From positions 1 to 12,541 of the forward strand of contig JALLAZ010000712.1 in the NCBI GenBank assembly GCA_036939755.1: a DNA stretch of 12,541 bases. Reading direction: 5' to 3'. Each line of letters opens with the position of its first letter. Position 1 is the stretch's first letter. The notes under the pieces are model-generated. The model searched no databases and was not told the DNA's origin. It saw only the letters and a program-made list of their open reading frames with translations. Made by a program: the position numbers and the translations under genes. Source of the DNA: Stephanodiscus triporus. Its lineage: Eukaryota; Bacillariophyta; Thalassiosirophyceae; Thalassiosirales; Thalassiosiraceae. Positions 9,259 through 12,541 of this stretch are shown in pieces.

Positions 9259-9431
9259 GGCGGCTAGCCAGACAACATGCTCTGTAGGAGTAAACTTCAA
9301 CAATTCAGAATCACTGGGGCGTAATGCACAATTTCAGGAGGGTTAATAAATTGCCTTTGCTGGAAGAGATCATGGCATGTGAGGCGGCTAGCCAGACGGC
9401 GAACAAAGCTCTCTCTCTAGGAGTAAATTAA
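9170..9431 (+). repeat. Tandem duplication of the acyltransferase terminal exon and acceptor
   Basis: The copies are offset by 122 bp, starting at 9170 and 9292. Each begins with an identical 17-base acceptor region (AAACTTCAACAATTCAG). The following 69 coding bases differ at four places by my count. Copy 1 then reads GCC TGA where copy 2 reads GCA TGT GAG, a two-base length difference, and the downstream 3' parts differ by further small indels. Confidence 0.9.
9309..9431 (+). CDS. Alternative terminal exon (copy 2) of the acyltransferase
   Basis: Splicing the donor at 9093|9094 to the acceptor ending at 9308 (215-nt intron) keeps phase 0. It gives a 40-residue end starting NHWGVMHNFRRVNK, compared with 23 residues from copy 1. 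The first 23 residues match copy 1 except Lys to Arg and Ser to Leu. The extra 17 residues (CEAASQTANKALSLGVN) look like a helical tail. In copy 1 the same DNA is present but shifted out of frame by the two-base difference. Copy 2 could be used alternatively, or could be the real end with copy 1 decaying. Confidence 0.55.
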   Translation, partial: NHWGVMHNFRRVNKLPLLEEIMACEAASQTANKALSLGVN

Positions 9432-9771
9432 TTGAGAGAGGTGTAAATTTTTTAAGGTGACCAACCACAAAAATGAAAAATGAGTTACGTTACGATTCGC
9501 ACTGAAAAGGACATCCCTTCACGTAGGAATAAATATGATTATCGCGTTCGGTCAAGGGTGGAACGTCCATCCGGGCCCGAAAAGAATTTTCCATAATTCA
9601 TCGGCCAATCGGCCGGGCGACGACGACGAGTCGACGACCGTGACGACCCGACCCGCCGCCCCCCCAAAACCCCGGACGACGGTATCGCGCGCAAGATATA
9701 ATAGACAACGACGCGACGAATGCATTCTCCGGACATAAAACAATAACACATATATTATTACGTCATCCATC
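9432..9771. promoter_or_regulatory. Intergenic region with TATA-like element upstream of the transporter fragment
   Basis: 340 bp with no supported gene. TATAATA at 9697-9703 lies about 70 bp before ATG9772 and is a plausible TATA box. ACGTCA (9760-9765) resembles the half-site bound by bZIP factors in diatom CO2/light-responsive promoters, but it lies only 6 bp from the ATG, so this is weak. Confidence 0.4.
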
Positions 9772-10032
9772 ATGATCCCATGCGGCTGCAACGCCAAGTT
9801 CCTCGTCCTCGCGATACTCGTGGTCCAGAACACGTGCCTCGTGCTGCTGATGCGATACAGCCGTACCCGGCCGGGCACGATGTACCTCGGATCGACGGCG
9901 GTGTGCTGCGACGAGGCGATGAAGTTGGTCACGTGTCTCGGGATATTGACATTCGCGTACTACATTCGCGGCGAGGGGGGGGCGAGGAGGAGGAGGAGGG
10001 GGGGGGGGGGGGAGGAGGGGGGGTGGACGTAA
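9772..10032 (+). CDS. N-terminal fragment of a nucleotide-sugar transporter (SLC35A-like)
   Basis: The first ~65 residues match the start of UDP-sugar/CMP-sialate transporters as I know the family: a first membrane helix with QNTCLVLLMRYSRT and a second region STAVCCDEAMKLVTCLGILTF, including the family's STAVxxxExxKLVTC pattern. These carriers exchange nucleotide sugars for NMP across Golgi or ER membranes, and need 8-10 helices in about 320-400 residues. Here the frame enters Arg/Gly-rich repeats after YYIRGEGG and stops at 10030-10032, after 86 codons. None of the later helices, nor the expected LKLxVP and QNNLLF segments, appears in any frame to the end of the window. It is therefore a truncated gene, a relic, or a local misassembly. 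Confidence 0.6.
   Translation: MIPCGCNAKFLVLAILVVQNTCLVLLMRYSRTRPGTMYLGSTAVCCDEAMKLVTCLGILTFAYYIRGEGGARRRRRGGGGEEGGWT
9998..10023 (+). repeat. G-homopolymer tract at the transporter frame break
   Basis: A run of 15 G (9998-10012), AGGA, then 7 G (10017-10023), preceded by GGA repeats and a run of 8 G (9975-9982). Such tracts are length-unstable and error-prone. One base more, or two fewer, would carry the transporter frame past 10032 into the long downstream frame. Confidence 0.85.
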
Positions 10033-10691
10033 CGTACCCCGACGACGACTACGACTACGACGACTGCGACGACTGCGAATCATCGCACGTGGTGGACGTT
10101 CGCGTCGTTGAGGATTCCATCGACGGCGACCTGAGGGGCGAGGTCCTGACGGAGGACGTTGACGACGACGACGTCGATTGTCGCCGCGATGGCGATCAGA
10201 CGACGACGACGACGACGACGTCGCGCCGACGCCATCGGGTACGCATCACGCTGTCGGTGAAACGTCGTGGGCCGTACCGCGGTCGATTCCTCCTGGAATT
10301 GACCCATCGCCGCCGCCGCCGCCGTCGTCGTCGTCGTCGGGACAGTATCGTCGTCGGTCATGCCGAATCGTCCTCCGATCCGTCAACGGGGTCAGGGGGC
10401 GTCCCGTGTTCGTTCGCGGAGACGTTGACTCGCGCCGCGAACGAGGAGCGCGAATCCATCACGGGGAGATGCCTCATGTCCGTGCAGGTGCGTGTGTGTG
10501 CCGATATGCGCACTTTTTGTAAAAGAATCGAACTAGAATCCATTTCTTCGCCATTCGACCACTCCCAGGTGGACGCGACTATCATGGGGAAGGACATGGG
10601 CACGCCCAAGCTTCGGAATGGGGTGGTCTGCTTAGGGAAATTGGCGGGCTATGACAGCGACGACGAGACCGAGTGGCATGGCTTCGACTAG
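10023..10691 (+). CDS. Unrecognised low-complexity frame, possible continuation of the transporter fragment
   Basis: An open frame, shifted relative to the transporter start, runs to TAG at 10689-10691. It opens with Asp/Tyr-rich VDVTYPDDDYDYDD, then TED/DDDD, a Thr run from (ACG)n and an Arg run (about 10308-10345). It ends with GYDSDDETEWHGFD. A good intron lies at 10488-10568 (CAG|GTGCGT to CCCAG|GTG, 81 nt, phase 0); being a multiple of three it leaves the unspliced frame open. The better codon texture near the 3' end and the clean splice signals argue that at least this part is or was coding. It has no independent start of its own: upstream ATGs in this frame overlap the transporter coding sequence. 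No domain recognised. Confidence 0.35.
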   Translation: MDVTYPDDDYDYDDCDDCESSHVVDVRVVEDSIDGDLRGEVLTEDVDDDDVDCRRDGDQTTTTTTTSRRRHRVRITLSVKRRGPYRGRFLLELTHRRRRRRRRRRRDSIVVGHAESSSDPSTGSGGVPCSFAETLTRAANEERESITGRCLMSVQVRVCADMRTFCKRIELESISSPFDHSQVDATIMGKDMGTPKLRNGVVCLGKLAGYDSDDETEWHGFD

Positions 10692-11264
10692 ACCGACGGA
10701 CTTTATTTCATGCGTTGGTCCCGCCTCTACCCCAAGGAACTGGCATGGTGCTTGGGAGAAGGGTAGCGCATGTTGCATATCTTTTTGGATGCGAAAGGAA
10801 AATGATGACTGTCCGTAGGGTGGGGGTGGTGGTGGTGGTGAGGGGGTATTTCCGAAGAAGAATGAAAACGAACTGCTTTCGGAGATAGACGGAAACTGTT
10901 CACCGTTATTCAAATTTCGTTTTGCCTTTACACAGCGCGGCAACATAATAAATGCCTAATCGAGAGACATCTTAACATAGATTTTCACTGAGAAGCTTAC
11001 GAATTATTCGAAGAAGAAACATGCTCAGCCCACCCACCAGTCTCCAGAGTCAGGATCGGTGAAACCTGCATCCACCCTGAATTTTTTTGTCCCTACATCC
11101 ACGTTGTCTCGATGTTACTTGCAAAGGTTACGATGTGCTCAGCTCCACACCGTTGTATTTCGAAGGAGGCGTGAGACGGAGGACTGGGCGTAATTCGAAT
11201 TCCTCCCATACCCTTTTACGAAAGGAAAGAACTCCGAAGCCCGAAGACGAGACGAAATCACGTT
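10692..11264. other. Convergent intergenic region with a GGT-rich tract
   Basis: 573 bp between the end of the low-complexity frame and the stop of the oxygenase gene on the other strand. It holds a GGT/GGGGT-rich stretch at about 10818-10848 that could form a G-quadruplex. Otherwise it is AT-richer sequence without a convincing gene; short frames on both strands lack codon structure. Confidence 0.5.
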
Positions 11265-12365
11265 TCACTGTCCCAGGATGGAAGCGACACCGAAAGTGAC
11301 CAACGCCATCCCCACCGCCAACATGGCCGCCCTCGCGACGTTGGTCCCCCCCCCGACGGCCCCGCCGAGCGTCCCGATGTCCGCGGGCGACACGCCGCGA
11401 TTGTACCATCCCACCACCGCGTATCTCTCCGCGTTGGTATCCAGTACCTCGTGCGGTATAGCATCGGACCTGAACAACACCAGCGTCCCCCCGATCGGAT
11501 CGACGTCGACGAACTTCGGCTCCTCCCCCGGCGGGCATTCGTCGCCGCCCCCGTCGAGGTGTATCCGCAGTCTGCCCCCGTCGACGTCGGGATCGTACCC
11601 CTCCCCGTTCAGGTACAGCAACAGGCTGTACCGACGAAGGACGCTCGCGGAGTTCGGCACCGCGTCGCGATGGCGACGGTAGTACCCCCCCCGGGGATAG
11701 TACGCGTACAGCACCTCGTCGAGGTTACGATCGAGTCGAGGAGCGTTCGGGTCGAGAGAGTCCAACGACTCGCGCAGCCCGTCGAGGACGTCGTGCAGGC
11801 CCCCTGGACCGTCCCTGACGCATCCCGATCCTCCCGCGTAGGAGGAGGACGAAATCGACGAAATCGACGAAATCGACGTCGACGACGACAATTCGCGACG
11901 GCCCCGTCCGAGGAAGCACGTCTCGGCGACGCGCACCCCCTCGTCGAGCGCGTTCGAGGAATCCTGTCCGATCCCCGCCCGCCGGAACATGGAGTCGGAG
12001 CGAAGCGCGATGGCGTCCCGTCGCAGATCGTCGACGAACGATCGGGGGAGGAATCCCGGCACGACGGCGTATCCACGCGTCGACAGGTCCTCGATCGCGG
12101 ACTGGGACAACGACGGCGACGACCCCTCCTCCTCCCCCGGCGGCGGTACGACGACGACGGACGCCCCCCCTCCCCCCGCGCTGGTCGACGACGACTGCGA
12201 CCGTTCGCCAGGCGCGGACGTCGACGACTGGAACGTCGCGCGGTGGCGGCGATGGCGATGGCGACGACGGGCCGTCGATCGTCGGGGCGTCTCGAATGCG
12301 AAGGAGACGATGCCGCGAGCGCCGAGGAGGAGGATGGACGAGAGTATTGCGCGCTTGCTCGCCAT
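11265..12365 (-). CDS. 2-oxoglutarate/Fe(II) prolyl-hydroxylase-like oxygenase, probably plastid-targeted
   Basis: Intronless, 366 residues. The core resembles PHD/EGLN-type and bacterial SM-20-like oxygenases: FLPRSFVDDLRRDA (105-118), FRRAGIGQ (127-134), LDEVLYAYYPRGGYY (215-229), the iron ligands His232 and Asp234 in HRD, SLLLYLN, DGGRLRIH, distal His305 in IPHEVL, and Arg314 in ERYAVVGWYN for 2-oxoglutarate. These enzymes hydroxylate prolyl or other residues using O2, Fe(II) and 2-oxoglutarate. The N-terminus (MASKRAILSSILLLGARGIVSFA) looks like a signal peptide. Cleavage before Phe24 in VSFA|FETP resembles the diatom ASA|FAP plastid motif, followed by a Ser/Arg-rich transit-like stretch. 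Residues ~343-363 form a hydrophobic C-terminal segment, a likely membrane tail. A Ser/Ile repeat linker (about 159-176) interrupts the N-terminal part of the domain. The target substrate is unknown. Confidence 0.85.
   Translation of the reverse strand: MASKRAILSSILLLGARGIVSFAFETPRRSTARRRHRHRRHRATFQSSTSAPGERSQSSSTSAGGGGASVVVVPPPGEEEGSSPSLSQSAIEDLSTRGYAVVPGFLPRSFVDDLRRDAIALRSDSMFRRAGIGQDSSNALDEGVRVAETCFLGRGRRELSSSTSISSISSISSSSYAGGSGCVRDGPGGLHDVLDGLRESLDSLDPNAPRLDRNLDEVLYAYYPRGGYYRRHRDAVPNSASVLRRYSLLLYLNGEGYDPDVDGGRLRIHLDGGGDECPPGEEPKFVDVDPIGGTLVLFRSDAIPHEVLDTNAERYAVVGWYNRGVSPADIGTLGGAVGGGTNVARAAMLAVGMALVTFGVASILGQ
11849..11883 (-). repeat. 9-bp in-frame minisatellite in the oxygenase linker
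   Basis: Plus-strand unit GAAATCGAC occurs three times in a row (from 11851, 11860 and 11869). It encodes repeated Ser-Ile-Ser units in a Ser-rich linker ahead of the iron-binding core. Length changes in units of 9 bp keep the frame. Confidence 0.8.
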
Positions 12366-12541
12366 GCCGTGTATTTATTTATATTGCGAAAGAAAGACAG
12401 AGTGTTACCATGAGAGTTGGGCTATGGTACCTACTGTTCACTGTTCGTTCAGATCAGCCACACCACAACAACAAAAAATCACCGAAGAACGCCCAAATAT
12501 CGCACGATCAAATATCGACCAAATGTTGCCGAAACCTCCTC
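12366..12541 (-). promoter_or_regulatory. Upstream region of the oxygenase gene
   Basis: 176 bp to the window edge. On the minus strand an AT-rich AATATAAATAAATA (12372-12385) lies only 7-20 bp before the start codon, too close for a usual TATA box unless the leader is very short. Nothing else is recognisable. Confidence 0.3.

Noticed and set aside
9170..9431. CRISPR-like or transposon repeat
   Set aside because: Only two units, containing a splice acceptor and coding sequence; no terminal inverted repeats, transposase or spacers. It is a simple tandem exon duplication.
9780..10026. 5' part of the long plus-strand frame, reading it as an independent gene from 9780
   Set aside because: Over this stretch the frame starting at 9772 encodes transporter-like membrane helices, so the 9780 frame is only its shadow.
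11451..12413. Plus-strand frame of 320 codons
   Set aside because: Antisense of the oxygenase, whose iron and 2-oxoglutarate residues are all present on the minus strand.
1..12541. tRNA, rRNA, viral or bacterial insert
   Set aside because: No cloverleaf, rRNA-like block, integrase, capsid or transposase motif was found by eye on either strand.

Overview
This is eukaryotic nuclear DNA, most likely from a diatom or a close stramenopile. The support is short GT-AG introns of about 80-95 nt, a chloroplast-type lipase of the algal 'FSFSPGGLLFPYHLG' patatin group, a signal peptide ending in a diatom ASAFAP-like plastid cleavage motif, and very repeat-rich GC-rich exons. No bacterial operon, phage, IS element, CRISPR array, rRNA or tRNA was found. 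Gene structures below were worked out by hand from reading frame, intron phase and splice sites, without transcript data.

Layout. (1) 160-5508 (+): one uninterrupted 1782-codon frame. It has a ~1080-residue low-complexity N-terminal half (poly-N/D/P/E/Q), one membrane segment, then two tandem copies of a P-loop/sulfotransferase-like domain, both with altered motifs. (2) 6995-5794 (-): a patatin-like lipid acyl hydrolase in three exons; the catalytic Asp sits on a 60-nt exon. It converges on gene 1. (3) 7328-9258/9431 (+): an HxxxDG acyltransferase in six exons, divergent from the patatin gene across 332 bp. Its last exon has been duplicated in tandem together with its splice acceptor, giving two possible C-termini. 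(4) 9772-10691 (+): the first two membrane segments of an SLC35A-type nucleotide-sugar transporter, which then run into a G-homopolymer and a frame break; the rest of the transporter is absent. (5) 12365-11265 (-): an intronless 2-oxoglutarate/Fe(II) prolyl-hydroxylase-like oxygenase with a probable plastid presequence and a C-terminal membrane tail.

How they relate: the patatin gene (releases acyl chains) and the HxxxDG acyltransferase (transfers acyl chains) share one divergent promoter region, so a common role in lipid remodelling is plausible but inferred. A Golgi-type single-pass protein and a nucleotide-sugar transporter fragment are also present, but no pathway link is shown.

The best candidate for something new is the duplicated, alternatively usable terminal exon of the acyltransferase. 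Next are the giant double-domain protein with degenerate active-site motifs and the truncated transporter. The window also alternates between very GC-rich, trinucleotide-repeat-rich blocks (about 200-2450, 9600-10700, 11280-12350) and AT-richer blocks (about 3050-9550), and one boundary falls inside gene 1.
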